From Ardenticatenaceae bacterium (lineage in GTDB: Bacteria > Chloroflexota > Anaerolineae > Promineifilales > Promineifilaceae), in NCBI GenBank assembly GCA_011525915.1, contig WYBM01000069.1:1-64000 (forward strand): a stretch of 64,000 nt of DNA, written 5' to 3'. The number at the start of each line of letters is the position of its first letter. The stretch's first letter is position 1. The notes under the pieces were generated by a model, which was not told the origin of the DNA, ran no database searches, and saw nothing but the letters and a program-made list of their open reading frames with translations. The position numbers and the translations under genes were made by a program. Positions 51,727 through 61,892 of this stretch are shown here, one piece after another.

Positions 51727-51867
51727 TGCACCAGATACTCTGGATGCAAACGGGAAGAGGTAAAAATCAATCATGCGCTTCCCTGGTAACCAGGCAAGGG
51801 GGTAATTATCTCTTGGGTATTACCAACCATCCAGTTACCCAATTACGCAGATGGAGGTACAGAAAGT

Positions 51868-54800
51868 ATGGAAGAGGAACGGCCGTTAACAGAAACGGAA
51901 GAAACGTTACACACCCCGGCTGAGGAGCCAACCCCTGACAATAATGGTTCTGGAAAATCATCGAAGTTCATCATCATTGGTTTTGTGGTCGTCGCTATAT
52001 TGGTGCTGATTGGCTTGTCTTTGCCGCCCTTTTCTTTAGGGGAACGGCTGGGATTAACCGGTGGTACGGCCGCCACAACCGCGGCCGATGACCCTACCGC
52101 CGCCCCCACCCAGGAAACGGTCAAGAACAACCCGGCCATCCCTGGTGAATTTGAAGTCACGGGCGTGCAATCGGCCACAGGTGAGACGGCCGTCAATGTG
52201 ACGGCCGTGACCCCTGCGGGCATAGCCGCTGCCGGCATTGGTGAACTGCCCGCCAACGTGGTAACCCTGGGCAATCTGTATGCCCTGGCCTATGCCGGCG
52301 CGCCCACTGGTCAAGTGGCTGTTACCCTGCCTGCCGGCGCGGACGCCCGCACCAGCGACCTGTATGGGTGGGATGGCACCGCCTGGCACTTTATAGCCAG
52401 TGATATAGCAGCCAACGGTCAGGTTGTGTCTAAGCCGGGCAGCTTACATGAAGCCTATGCCCTGGTACAGCCTGGCGCACCTGCCACCTATGCCCTCAGC
52501 GCCGAGGTGCAACCCGGCCATGTGCTGGCACCGGAAATCATGGAACGCCTCAGCGCCGTTAACATCGGGGCTTTGCTTCTGGTAGGCAATGGGGACTTGC
52601 AGGGCGAATTGGCTGCCGTGCCTGAAGGCGCTTATGCGCGCACTCTGCACGTAACCAACAGCGGCGCCGTGGTAGACATCGCTTCGCTTTCCGCCTTTCT
52701 GAATAATTCAGCAGCTCAAGATAACCAGATCAATGCCCTGGTGAACACGGCCGTGTCCAATGGCTACAACGGTGTCAACCTGGATTACCAGGGGGTAGAC
52801 CCCTCACAGCGCGACGCCTTCACCAGCTTTGTCGGCAGTCTGGCCAGTGCTCTACAGGCCCAGGGCCTTAAGCTGATCATCACCTTGGGTACGCCGCACG
52901 AGGCAGGTAATGCCTGGGATACTGGTGGTCAGAATTGGGCCGCCCTCAGCGCCCTGGCCGACGAGGTGTACCTGCAAATGCCCCTTGACCCACTGGCTTA
53001 CGGTGAAAATGGCCTGGCCCAACAACTGCTTGATTATGCCGTGCGTCACATTGACCGCACCAAATTAATGATGCTCGGCAGCGCCAATGCCATCTCTCGT
53101 GTGGGCGAATCCTTGGTAGAAATTCCCAATGAAGCCGCTTTGAGTAACTTTGGCGCGTTTGAGAACGCAGAAGAGGGCATGGAGGTAGAACCAGCCACGG
53201 CCGTGGACCTGTCACTCACCGGTGAAGCCAGCCCATTGGAATGGGATGGCGCCAGCCAGACTTACCGCTTCAGCTATCAGGGGCCAGCCGAGCAGACATA
53301 CTTTGTCTGGCTGGGCAACCCCGCAGCTTTAGGCCAGCGCCTGGAAATTGGCGAAGGGTATAACCTGCGCGGCGCAGCCCTGCGTGGCCTGGATACCATC
53401 CCCAGCCCTGCCGGTTACGCCGCTGCCCTGGCAGCCCTTGGCCCTGGTGCCCCACCAGAAACAGAAGGCGCGGCCATCGTCTGGACAGTGCGTGATGCCA
53501 GCGAAAGTGTGATCGCCAGCGAAAGTGGTGGCTCCCTGGCGTTTGCCTGGGAAGGAAGTGAAGCACCCGGCATCTATACCGTACATGCAGACTTTGCCCT
53601 GGGTGAAACCATCATCCCGCTGGGCGTCATGACAGTGACGGTGGCTGAACCGGAAGTTGAAGAAGTGGTCGAAGCCACGGCCACCCCGGCACCCACCCCC
53701 GGCACCACCACAGCCGCCAGTAACATTACGTATGATCCCGGCAACGCCGATGCCGTGGTCAAGACCCTGGCCAATGTACGCACGGGCCCAGGACTGCAAT
53801 ACGGTACCATCACCGGCGGTGCAGCGGCCGGCACCAAAGTGAATATCACTGGCCGTAATGCGGCTGCCACCTGGTTTAAAGTTGTCTTGCCTGATAACAA
53901 AGAAGGCTGGATGTACATTCAGGTGCTGGAACTCAACAAGAGCCTGAACGTCAATGCCCTGCAAGTGATTGAAGTGGCCGGCGCTCCTGGTGCCCCGCCG
54001 CCAGTAGCCGCCCCACCGGTAGCGGCGGGGGGCTTTGAGCTGGGCGGGCAAACACACTCCTTTGCCAACCCGCAGTTAATGTCTTCTGCCGGCATGAATT
54101 GGGTGAAGTTCCAACACAAATGGGGACCGGGCGATAATCCTGCTGACTTGGCCGGGCGCATCAACAACGCCCACGGCGCCGGGTTTAAAGTACTGCTTAG
54201 CATTCCCGGCGGGAATACCTACCCCAGCAGCATTGATTTTAACGGTTATGTGGAATTCCTGCGCGGCGTTGCCGCCCTGGGGCCCGATGCTATCGAGATT
54301 TGGAATGAAATGAACATTGACTTTGAATGGCCGGCCGGGCAAATTGACCCCGCCAGCTACGTCAATAATATGCTGGCCCCGGCTTACAACGCCATCAAGT
54401 CAGCCAACAGCAATGTGATGGTCATTAGCGGCGCGCCCGCACCTACCGGTTTTGACAATGGCACCAACGCCTGGTCAGACGCCCGCTACATGGCCGGCAT
54501 GGCTGCAGCGGGCGGCGGCAATTATGCAGACTGCATCGGCGCCCACTTTAACGCTGGGGCCACGGCGCCTACACAAAACACGGGCCACCCAACCGGCAGC
54601 GACCATTACAGTTGGTACCTTATCCCCACCTTAAACGTGTATGCCCAGTTGGGCAAGCCGGTATGTTTTACCGAATTAGGCTATCTCTCTGGCGAAGATT
54701 ACGGTGGTGTACCGTCCCGCTTCTCATGGGCAGCCAACACCACCGTGCAGCAGCACGCAGCCTGGCTGGCACAGGCTGTCAGCACGGCCGCCAACACTGG

Positions 54801-54936
54801 CCGGGTACGCATGGTCATCGTTTTTAATGTGGACTTTACACATTGGGGTGATGATCCCCAGGCTGGCTACGCCATGATCCGTAAAGATGGCAGCTGCCCG
54901 GCATGCAGCACGTTGGGCCAGGTGATGGGACGATGA
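51868..54936 (+). CDS. Membrane-anchored multidomain glycosidase (GH18-like, SH3b, GH-A)
   Basis: 1022 residues with GGAGG upstream. A single TM anchor (about residues 30-50) is followed by a GH18-like TIM barrel (about 215-440) whose usual DxxDxE is altered to GVNLDYQGVD. A bacterial SH3 domain follows (VRTGPGLQYGTITGG, about 625-690), then a C-terminal GH-A barrel with acid/base Glu in EIWNEMN (about 808) and nucleophile Glu in CFTELGYLS (about 932). It likely cleaves exopolysaccharide or cell-wall glycan outside the cell. The first of three GH-A paralogues in a row. Confidence 0.82.
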   Translation: MEEERPLTETEETLHTPAEEPTPDNNGSGKSSKFIIIGFVVVAILVLIGLSLPPFSLGERLGLTGGTAATTAADDPTAAPTQETVKNNPAIPGEFEVTGVQSATGETAVNVTAVTPAGIAAAGIGELPANVVTLGNLYALAYAGAPTGQVAVTLPAGADARTSDLYGWDGTAWHFIASDIAANGQVVSKPGSLHEAYALVQPGAPATYALSAEVQPGHVLAPEIMERLSAVNIGALLLVGNGDLQGELAAVPEGAYARTLHVTNSGAVVDIASLSAFLNNSAAQDNQINALVNTAVSNGYNGVNLDYQGVDPSQRDAFTSFVGSLASALQAQGLKLIITLGTPHEAGNAWDTGGQNWAALSALADEVYLQMPLDPLAYGENGLAQQLLDYAVRHIDRTKLMMLGSANAISRVGESLVEIPNEAALSNFGAFENAEEGMEVEPATAVDLSLTGEASPLEWDGASQTYRFSYQGPAEQTYFVWLGNPAALGQRLEIGEGYNLRGAALRGLDTIPSPAGYAAALAALGPGAPPETEGAAIVWTVRDASESVIASESGGSLAFAWEGSEAPGIYTVHADFALGETIIPLGVMTVTVAEPEVEEVVEATATPAPTPGTTTAASNITYDPGNADAVVKTLANVRTGPGLQYGTITGGAAAGTKVNITGRNAAATWFKVVLPDNKEGWMYIQVLELNKSLNVNALQVIEVAGAPGAPPPVAAPPVAAGGFELGGQTHSFANPQLMSSAGMNWVKFQHKWGPGDNPADLAGRINNAHGAGFKVLLSIPGGNTYPSSIDFNGYVEFLRGVAALGPDAIEIWNEMNIDFEWPAGQIDPASYVNNMLAPAYNAIKSANSNVMVISGAPAPTGFDNGTNAWSDARYMAGMAAAGGGNYADCIGAHFNAGATAPTQNTGHPTGSDHYSWYLIPTLNVYAQLGKPVCFTELGYLSGEDYGGVPSRFSWAANTTVQQHAAWLAQAVSTAANTGRVRMVIVFNVDFTHWGDDPQAGYAMIRKDGSCPACSTLGQVMGR

Positions 54937-54944
54937 CAGACGGT

Positions 54945-55022
54945 ATTCAGTAATCAGTAGGTACTTTTCAGTAACCAGTTACCGATGAACTGAAGGCTGA
55001 CCACTGAATACTGATTACTGAA
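54945..55022. repeat. CAGT-rich intergenic repeat, copy E
   Basis: A shorter, more diverged copy (TTCAGTAATCAGTAGG ... CACTGAATACTGATTACTG) between the first two glycosidase genes, just before the terminator at 55029. Confidence 0.6.
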
Positions 55023-55028
55023 AAGAGG

Positions 55029-55060
55029 GCGCATTTGGGGATGACCTGAATGCGCTTTTT
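55029..55060 (+). terminator. Intrinsic terminator after the first glycosidase
   Basis: GCGCATT (55029-55035) pairs with AATGCGC (55049-55055), followed by TTTTTG, giving a clear plus-strand terminator. Confidence 0.8.
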
Positions 55061-55132
55061 GTTTTGAGCGAGTGGGCGGTGCAGTTTATCAGCCTGCGGT
55101 TGGCAAACTGTCCGGTCTAATTGAGGTGATAA

Positions 55133-56434
55133 ATGAAAACGTGGAAGCTATTTGTGATGTTCGTGATGCTGGCATTGCTGGCCGCTTGTGGTGGCCAGGC
55201 CACAGAACCGGCCGTAGAGGAACAGCCAGCGGCGATTGCGTCGCCGACGTTGGCGATGCAGCCAACAACGGCCCCAACGCTGCCACCACCACCCGTTTCC
55301 GTGGCCGGCGAAGAAGCAGGCACGGCCGTAGAAGCTGCCCCCGCAGAAGCAAACATTCTACGGCCGTGGCCCCGTAACAAATTTGGCTATGGCGTTCAGG
55401 TTCATGGCAACGCCACCGTTGGTGACCCGGCCGAAACCATGAACGTGGTACGTCATCAACTAGGCCTCGATTGGATCAAAGCACAAATTCAATGGTGGCT
55501 TGTGCACCCCTCACCAGACGCCGGGCAATGGTTTTTTTATGACGCTGTGGTGGACGAAGCGGCAAAACATGACCTGAACCTGATGCTGAGCGTAGTGGGC
55601 GCCCCAGCCTGGACACGGGCCGCCGGCGGCGAAAATGGCCCGCCAGATGATTATAACCATTACACTCAATTTCTGACTGAACTCATTAACCGCCACCCCG
55701 GTAAGATCGGAGCCATTGAGGTGTGGAACGAACAGAATCTAGACCGGGAATGGGCTACGGCCAACGGCGTCAACCCGGAAGACTACGTGCGTTTTTTACA
55801 GGCAGCCCATGGGGCTATCAAAGCAGCCGATCCTAATATCATCGTTATTAGCGGGGCGTTGGCCCCCACCGGCGACGGCGATTGGGTCCGTTGGGCAGAT
55901 GACTTTGCCTGGTTAGATCGGGCGCTGGCCGCCGGGTTGTTAAATTATGCCGATTGTGTAGGTGTGCATCACAATGGCTACAACATTGGGCCAGATGTGC
56001 CCTTTGACCAGGCGGGCAGCACCGCCGAGGCGGCCACGGCCCAATTCCGCGGCCCCTTTGACAATCCGCACCACAGTTGGAGTTTTAAGACCACACTAGA
56101 CACCTACGCCCAAAAGATCAAAGCCATTGACCCCAACGCCCAATTATGCGTTACGGAGTTTGGCTGGGCCAGCAGCGAAGGGTATGACACTGTGCCCACC
56201 GGCTTTGAGTTTGCCAATGACAATACCCTGGCCGAGCAGGCGCAGTACATCACCCAGGCGTTCCAGCAAATGCATGATTCCGGTAACGTGTGGCTGGCCT
56301 TTTTGTTTAACTTCGACTTCGGCAACAAGGGCGGCGGCCCCACAGATGACCCCGTACCATACAGCATCGTAGACACCAATGGCATTCCTCGTCCCGCTTT
56401 TGGGGCCATTGCAGAGATGCAAAAATCGGATTAA
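55133..56434 (+). CDS. GH-A-type glycosidase lipoprotein
   Basis: A 433-residue lipoprotein: MKTWKLFVMFVMLALLAACG is a type II signal with lipobox LAAC. The catalytic barrel has acid/base Glu in VWNEQNLDREW (about 198) and nucleophile Glu in CVTEFGWASS (about 340), as in GH39/GH5-like clan A enzymes. It is similar along its barrel to the preceding and following proteins (DPNIIVISGALAPTG, FGWAS). Anchored outside the membrane, it probably degrades a glycan. GAGGTG upstream of ATG. Confidence 0.86.
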   Translation: MKTWKLFVMFVMLALLAACGGQATEPAVEEQPAAIASPTLAMQPTTAPTLPPPPVSVAGEEAGTAVEAAPAEANILRPWPRNKFGYGVQVHGNATVGDPAETMNVVRHQLGLDWIKAQIQWWLVHPSPDAGQWFFYDAVVDEAAKHDLNLMLSVVGAPAWTRAAGGENGPPDDYNHYTQFLTELINRHPGKIGAIEVWNEQNLDREWATANGVNPEDYVRFLQAAHGAIKAADPNIIVISGALAPTGDGDWVRWADDFAWLDRALAAGLLNYADCVGVHHNGYNIGPDVPFDQAGSTAEAATAQFRGPFDNPHHSWSFKTTLDTYAQKIKAIDPNAQLCVTEFGWASSEGYDTVPTGFEFANDNTLAEQAQYITQAFQQMHDSGNVWLAFLFNFDFGNKGGGPTDDPVPYSIVDTNGIPRPAFGAIAEMQKSD

Positions 56435-56443
56435 CCCAACTGG

Positions 56444-56470
56444 CCCGGCAGGTTGACAAAACCTGCCGGG
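56444..56470 (+). terminator. 11-bp hairpin between glycosidase genes
   Basis: CCCGGCAGGTT (56444-56454), loop GACAA, AACCTGCCGGG (56460-56470). No T-tract; it sits just before the start at 56482 and may separate the two messages or tune translation. Confidence 0.6.
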
Positions 56471-56481
56471 TCTCAACAGTC

Positions 56482-57624
56482 ATGATTCACCGTCTGACGC
56501 TGTTAAGCGCGCTGTTTTTACTCATGGGGTGTGCCAAACCGCAGCCCCCGGCCATAACCCCAGCCCCCACGCCGCTGTCCACAGGGCCCGTTTTCCACTC
56601 TCCCGAATATGGCATACACCTTTCGCAGTGGTGGCACGTAGATGACGTGCTGCCCCGTGATCTGGCACTGACCCAGACGATGGGTTTTGGGTGGGTGAAA
56701 CAAAATTTTCCCTGGCGTGATATTGAGGGGAATGCCAAAGGGGAGTATAACTGGTACCGTACAGATCGCATCGTGGAGCAGGTGAACGCAGCCGGGCTAA
56801 AATTACTGGTGCGCCTTGATCATCATCCACTGTGGTCTGTACGAGCGCTGCCAGATGAGTTAATCCGTGCTAACCAGCCGCCGGTAAATTATCAGGACTT
56901 TGGTGATTTCTGCCATGCCCTGGCCAGGCGGTATCAAGGCCGCATTCACGCTTATCAGGTGTGGAACGAACCAAACCTGAGCCGTGAGTGGGGTGACCAA
57001 CCACCCAACCCGGCAGCCTATACGGCGCTGCTGCAGACGTGTTATGAAGGCATCAAATCAGCCGATCCACAGGCGATTGTGATTTCGGCCGGGTTGGCGC
57101 CCACCGGCACACCGCCACCAGATGCCATGCCTGACACAGACTTTTTGCAAGGGATGTATGATGCCGGGGCAGCCGCCTATTTTGATGCCCTGGGTTTGAA
57201 TGCGCCGGGTTACAAAGCGCCGCCGGAAACATCACCGGCGGATGGGGCAAACCCGGCATTAGGTTGGGGCAACGGCCGTTGGTTTGTGTTCCGTCACGTA
57301 GAAGATATGCGTGAGATTATGGTGACCAATGGGGATGCTGATAAACAGGTGGTGCTGCTGGAAATGGGCTGGATGCTGCAGCAAGAGTTCCACCCCAGCT
57401 ACACCTGGCATGGGGTGACAGAAACACAGCAGGCGGCCTATCTGGCAGATGCCTATTTGTGGGCAAAAGAACATTGGCAGCCGTGGATTGGCTTGATGAC
57501 AACTATTTACATGGCCGACGCCGACTGGCAGCCAGAACAGCACGAACAATACTGGTGGTCTATCATTTTACCGGACGGCACCCCCCGCCCGGCATATGCG
57601 GCGCTGCGGGATATGGCGAAGTGA
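56482..57624 (+). CDS. GH-A-type glycosidase lipoprotein, third paralogue
   Basis: A 380-residue lipoprotein: MIHRLTLLSALFLLMGC with lipobox LMGC. Barrel motifs YQVWNEPNLSREWG (acid/base Glu about 160) and VVLLEMGWM (nucleophile Glu about 292) match its two upstream neighbours, with a different loop set (ALGLNAPGYKAPPETS). Same probable surface-glycan role. The three genes are tandem duplicates with different anchors. Confidence 0.85.
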   Translation: MIHRLTLLSALFLLMGCAKPQPPAITPAPTPLSTGPVFHSPEYGIHLSQWWHVDDVLPRDLALTQTMGFGWVKQNFPWRDIEGNAKGEYNWYRTDRIVEQVNAAGLKLLVRLDHHPLWSVRALPDELIRANQPPVNYQDFGDFCHALARRYQGRIHAYQVWNEPNLSREWGDQPPNPAAYTALLQTCYEGIKSADPQAIVISAGLAPTGTPPPDAMPDTDFLQGMYDAGAAAYFDALGLNAPGYKAPPETSPADGANPALGWGNGRWFVFRHVEDMREIMVTNGDADKQVVLLEMGWMLQQEFHPSYTWHGVTETQQAAYLADAYLWAKEHWQPWIGLMTTIYMADADWQPEQHEQYWWSIILPDGTPRPAYAALRDMAK

Positions 57625-57625
57625 A

Positions 57626-57683
57626 AGTGTTCAGTATTCAGTGATCAGTAACTGAATACTGTATCCTGATTACTGGTAACTGC
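57626..57683. repeat. CAGT-rich intergenic repeat, copy F
   Basis: A short copy (AGTGTTCAGTATTCAGTGATCAG... TACTGGTAACTGCACAGTG) between the third glycosidase and the CopD-like gene. It runs into the start region of that gene. Confidence 0.6.
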
Positions 57684-57689
57684 ACAGTG

Positions 57690-58184
57690 ATGTTTTGGCT
57701 TCTTGTTTTCTCCTACTGGGTCCATTTACTGGCCACGGCCGTGTGGGGCAGCAGTGTGTTGGTGATGGCCGCGGCGGCCGTGCCTGCTTTCCAGCAGCAT
57801 TCACTGGCGGGTAATCCCTGGCTTAAACTACAAAAACGGCTGCTGCCCTGGCTCAATTTGAGCCTGGTGCTGCTGCTGCTCACCGGCTTTGTGCAGATGA
57901 CCATGGATACCCATTACCGCGGTTTTTTGACGTTTGACAGCACATGGGCCTGGGCGCTGCTGGCCAAGCATATGGTCTTTTTGGTGGTAATAGGGGTGGC
58001 GGTGTACTGGCAGTTTGGCTACTTTCCGGCAGTGACGCGCACGGCCGTGTTGGCCGCCAAAAAGCCTCACTTAGCCCAGGCAGAGCAGGCAAAACTGGCC
58101 CGGCAAGAAAAACTGCTTTTGGTGGTGAATGTGGCCTGTGCGGGGCTTATCCTCTTTTGTACGGCCGTGTTAACAGCCGTTTGA
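57690..58184 (+). CDS. CopD-like four-helix membrane protein
   Basis: A 164-residue protein with four TM helices and the CopD-type N-terminal pattern (YWVHLLATAVWGSS) with a membrane His and Trp, suggesting copper or heme binding. ATG 57690 is preferred; a GTG at 57687 also fits. No clear ribosome site is visible because the CAGT repeat runs into the start. No copper genes adjoin. Confidence 0.68.
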   Translation: MFWLLVFSYWVHLLATAVWGSSVLVMAAAAVPAFQQHSLAGNPWLKLQKRLLPWLNLSLVLLLLTGFVQMTMDTHYRGFLTFDSTWAWALLAKHMVFLVVIGVAVYWQFGYFPAVTRTAVLAAKKPHLAQAEQAKLARQEKLLLVVNVACAGLILFCTAVLTAV

Positions 58185-58249
58185 CACCAATGCTGCAGGG
58201 CAAGATAGCATGATTGCGGCCGACAAGATGCAGGGATATAGTGCGTGAT

Positions 58250-58819
58250 ATGGACAAAAAGAAGCTGCTCATTTTGTTTGGCCCTCCGGCCGTAGGTAAA
58301 ATGACCGTAGGCAAAGAGTTGAGTGCCTTGACCGGCATGAAGTTGTTTCATAACCACATGACCATTGAACTGGTTATTCAATTTTTTGAATTTGGCACGC
58401 CAGCATTTTCCCGTTTAGTCTCCACATTTCGCCGCATGATTGCCGAAGAAGTAGCCCAAAGCGACCTGCCCGGCCTGATCTTCACTTATGTGTGGGCGCT
58501 GGACCAACAAAGCGATCGTCTGTTTTTGCAAAGCCTGGCGGCTATTTTTCGGCAAGCCGGGAGCGAGATTTATTATGTGGAATTGCAGGCTGCGCTTAAG
58601 GAGCGGCTGGTGCGCAACAAAACAGCGTTTCGTCTGTCACAAAAACCAACAAAGCGGGATGTGACATGGTCGGAAAAGCATTTACTGGAATTGGAAGCAA
58701 AATACCAGATGAATTCCACCGGCGATCTGGCCGTTGATGGGCACTATTTAAAGCTGGACAACACGCATCTGTCACCAATGGCCGCAGCGCAGCACATCAA
58801 AGCGCATTTTGGTTGGTGA
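58250..58819 (+). CDS. P-loop kinase of the AAA_33/shikimate-kinase-like type
   Basis: A 189-residue protein with GPPAVGKMTVG (Walker A, about 10-20), a following HNH substrate region (LFHNHMTIELV) and a late ALKERLVRN lid. ATG 58250 is used; an in-frame GTG at 58241 is 6 bases after AGGGA and may be the true start. It probably phosphorylates a small molecule. The substrate is unknown. Confidence 0.78.
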   Translation: MDKKKLLILFGPPAVGKMTVGKELSALTGMKLFHNHMTIELVIQFFEFGTPAFSRLVSTFRRMIAEEVAQSDLPGLIFTYVWALDQQSDRLFLQSLAAIFRQAGSEIYYVELQAALKERLVRNKTAFRLSQKPTKRDVTWSEKHLLELEAKYQMNSTGDLAVDGHYLKLDNTHLSPMAAAQHIKAHFGW

Positions 58820-58880
58820 AGCGGCCGCCTTGTATTTTAAGGACAAAGAACAGCCTCCATAAGACTCTGGCTTCGGTTGT

Positions 58881-61844
58881 TTATGGATCCTGGTCTTGCC
58901 GGCGTTTTTTATCCAGCAGGCGAGAAGCAAGGGTACTACCCGGTGGGGTGGCGGATGGCGAGGCTGGCTTTGGCGGTGGCGGGGCAGACGGCCGTACCGC
59001 TTCCTTCTTTTCTTCTTTAGGAGCATCAGGGCGACTGGCATCCGCGCGCTGAATAGGCGGTGGGCTGGCTGCCTCTTGTGTCTCTGTCTGCTTTTGCACC
59101 CCTGCCCGTTGTTTGGCCTGAAACAGCCGCGACACCTGCTCTGTTTGTGGGGCAGGTGATACTGGTGACGGCAGCAGCCGACCAAACGTGGCCGCATAGG
59201 CCCGGGCCATATCACGGCGGGTGATCACCAGGCGGCGCAGGCCAATATCCAGCGGCAGCAGCAGCACGGCCAGCAGCGCCAGCCAGGGCCAGATCGGTTG
59301 GGAAACGGGCTCTGTTTGCAGGTTATGGTTGAAGATAAAATCGGCGGCGGCATTATCCCCTTCCAGGGCAGATAAATCCTGGCCGCCCGTGCGTTCTGCC
59401 AGAGATTCCAACAGACCGGGATTGGCTTCAAACTGTTTATATTCGGGCGAATACCCCAACACCCAACCGCTGGTCTGACCGATGGTGACTTCTTCCTCCG
59501 TGGACCCGGCAGGTCCTGCGCCCGCCACCCGTATAAAATAAGCGCCATCTATCTCCGGCGTAAACTGGGCCACATAACGGCCGGGAGCCACCTGCTGTAA
59601 AGCTATATTTTGCACCTGTCCATCAGGGGCCACAACGTTGGCTTCCATGACCAGGTTGTTCAGAAACGCACCCGCCGTATTACGTGTGTCTACCGTCAGG
59701 GTGGCTTGCTCTTCAGCAAAAGTCACGGCCGTTTCAATGTTGCTGTCTCGATCTTGGGAAACTGTCCAGCGCACAGCCTGGGCCCAAAAGGCCGGGAATC
59801 CTTCCCACTGCACCCAATCACGCCCCCAACGCCCGGTAGCATCAGAGGTCCAGGCGACTGACCGCCCCAAACCGTACTGCCACGCCGCCAGCAGCGGATC
59901 GCCCTGATGGGTAGTTAAAATCACCTGGGCTGTATCCTTGGGGCTGACGCCCACGTAACCATAGAGAGGGGGCACGGCCGTAATGCCTGACAAAATCGGG
60001 CTGTTGCTGTTCAGGTTAGGGAAAAAGCGTTCTTCGATCAGGTAACTACGCTGGATGTTGGTGGTTTCCTGGGTGAAGATTTGGGGCAAATTGGCGGCGC
60101 GGTCGGTCAGGTGGAAACGGCCGTTGCCCTGCTCCGCCATTTGTTGCAGCCAGGGCACATCTGGTCCACCACCGATGCTCACAAAAGAGATAGTGACATC
60201 TTCGGCCGTCAGCCCGGCCAACAGTTCTGGCACACCCTCTTTTTGTTCAGAGTCAGAACCATCGGCCAGGACAATGATATGTTTGATGGGCGTAGGTGAT
60301 TCTGCCAGGGCGTTGGCGGCCGCTTCCAGCCCGGTGCGCACATAAATGCCACCACCACCAGCGCCAATCTCCCGGATCAGGGTAATGGCCGTCTCCTTAT
60401 CGCTGGCCGGCAAAGGGCCAATGGGGTTGTCTGGGGCCGTGTCTACAGGGATGACGGTAATATAGTCAAAATCGTTCAGCAGTTCCACCACACGCACCGC
60501 CCCTTCAGCCGCCAGTTGAATTTTGGCCACGCCCCCTTCGTCTGCACCCATGCTGCCGGAACGGTCAATGACAATAACCATGCTCACCGCCGGGAAACGT
60601 TCCTGGTCTTTAATTTGCATTTCCACCGGCAATGTTTCTTCTAGCGGTGTTTTAAAATAGCCGCCCATGCCGTAGCTTTGCGGCCCACCCACCGCCACCA
60701 GGCCGCCGCCCAGGTCACGCACATAGCTTTGTAACGTTTCCATCTTACGCGGCGACAAATTTTTGGCATTAACGTTAACCAACACAATGCTGGCATAGTT
60801 ACTTAATTGGGCCAGGCTGGCGGGCAAATCGGCCGGCGTGATGCGGTCTACCTGCAAGCCTACAGCTTCTAAGGCCTGCTGCAATTGGGGGGATTCGTCA
60901 GGCTGTGGCGTGCCGTCGTCGGCCGCTGTGCCATCATGGGCCACAATCAACACACGTGGTGGCCCGATGATCTCTGTAAAGGCAGCCAACTCATTGTTTT
61001 GGAAGTAGGTATCGCTTTGCGGCTCGATCTGTACCCGGTAGCGGGCAAACTCTTGCTCCCCAGCACGCAAGCGGATGGAAAAATTGTTGACGCCGCGGCC
61101 CAAATCTATGGGTTCCTCATAAACCACCGTGCCGCCAGATAACACCCGCATGGTGGCGGGCATATTGGCCGTACTTTCCGCTGTTATGTCAATACGAAAC
61201 ACTTCCCCCTGACTGATGCGAGTAGGGGCATGCACATCTGTAACCCAGGCTTCAGCCAGGGTGCCGGCAGCACTGCGGGTCAAAGGCACAAAGCTAATTT
61301 CCACCCCGGCGTTGGCAGCTAGTTTGGCGGCGGCTTCGGTATCACCAATTGTGGCCGTGCCGTCACTTAATATCACCATGCGCCGGCCGCTGCCCGCCGG
61401 AAAAAGCGCCAGTCCCAGGCGAATGGCTTCAGCCAGATCAGTTTGTAAACGCTGGGGCACGGAGGTAATAGGCGCTAATTCGGCCAGGCCGCTCATGGGG
61501 CGTTCAACGAGGGCATTGCCACCAAAGAGGATGACGGCCGTCTGGTCTTCGGCTGTCATCGTTTCTATGGCCGCCCGTACAAACGATTCCGCTTGTTGGG
61601 CCTGTTCTGGGCCCACAGAATCAGAGGCGTCTACCAGGAAGACAACCGCGAGCGTGTCATTGGCCTGCACCAGTTGCGCTCCGGCCAGAGCAAATACCAG
61701 CAGCCATATAACCACGACACGGATGCTTAGAGTGGCCCAGTCGCGCCAGCGGCCGCGTCTTTGTACACGGCGCGGCCAGCCAACCCATACAACAAAGGGA
61801 ATGGCCGCCAGCAGCAGCAAGGCAAGAGGAGTGGTAAAAGACAC
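58881..61844 (-). CDS. Membrane protein with two VWA domains and a GATase-like domain (BatA-like)
   Basis: 987 residues from GTG 61844. Two N-terminal TM segments precede VWA domain 1 (VVFLVDASDSVG, about 66, with the MIDAS DxSxS), a flavodoxin/GATase1-like domain (about 290-410), VWA domain 2 (VSMVIVIDRSGSMGADEGG, about 418), a beta-sandwich region, a third TM (about 848-870) and a Pro/Lys-rich cytoplasmic tail. The MIDAS of both VWA domains is complete. The family is related to BatA/aerotolerance proteins and common in Chloroflexota. It lies 48 nt after the kinase-like gene, so they are probably co-transcribed. Confidence 0.86.
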   Translation of the reverse strand: MSFTTPLALLLLAAIPFVVWVGWPRRVQRRGRWRDWATLSIRVVVIWLLVFALAGAQLVQANDTLAVVFLVDASDSVGPEQAQQAESFVRAAIETMTAEDQTAVILFGGNALVERPMSGLAELAPITSVPQRLQTDLAEAIRLGLALFPAGSGRRMVILSDGTATIGDTEAAAKLAANAGVEISFVPLTRSAAGTLAEAWVTDVHAPTRISQGEVFRIDITAESTANMPATMRVLSGGTVVYEEPIDLGRGVNNFSIRLRAGEQEFARYRVQIEPQSDTYFQNNELAAFTEIIGPPRVLIVAHDGTAADDGTPQPDESPQLQQALEAVGLQVDRITPADLPASLAQLSNYASIVLVNVNAKNLSPRKMETLQSYVRDLGGGLVAVGGPQSYGMGGYFKTPLEETLPVEMQIKDQERFPAVSMVIVIDRSGSMGADEGGVAKIQLAAEGAVRVVELLNDFDYITVIPVDTAPDNPIGPLPASDKETAITLIREIGAGGGGIYVRTGLEAAANALAESPTPIKHIIVLADGSDSEQKEGVPELLAGLTAEDVTISFVSIGGGPDVPWLQQMAEQGNGRFHLTDRAANLPQIFTQETTNIQRSYLIEERFFPNLNSNSPILSGITAVPPLYGYVGVSPKDTAQVILTTHQGDPLLAAWQYGLGRSVAWTSDATGRWGRDWVQWEGFPAFWAQAVRWTVSQDRDSNIETAVTFAEEQATLTVDTRNTAGAFLNNLVMEANVVAPDGQVQNIALQQVAPGRYVAQFTPEIDGAYFIRVAGAGPAGSTEEEVTIGQTSGWVLGYSPEYKQFEANPGLLESLAERTGGQDLSALEGDNAAADFIFNHNLQTEPVSQPIWPWLALLAVLLLPLDIGLRRLVITRRDMARAYAATFGRLLPSPVSPAPQTEQVSRLFQAKQRAGVQKQTETQEAASPPPIQRADASRPDAPKEEKKEAVRPSAPPPPKPASPSATPPGSTLASRLLDKKRRQDQDP

Positions 61845-61892
61845 GGTATTTGGTATTTGGGCATCGGTGATCAGGAAAACGATGACCGATGA

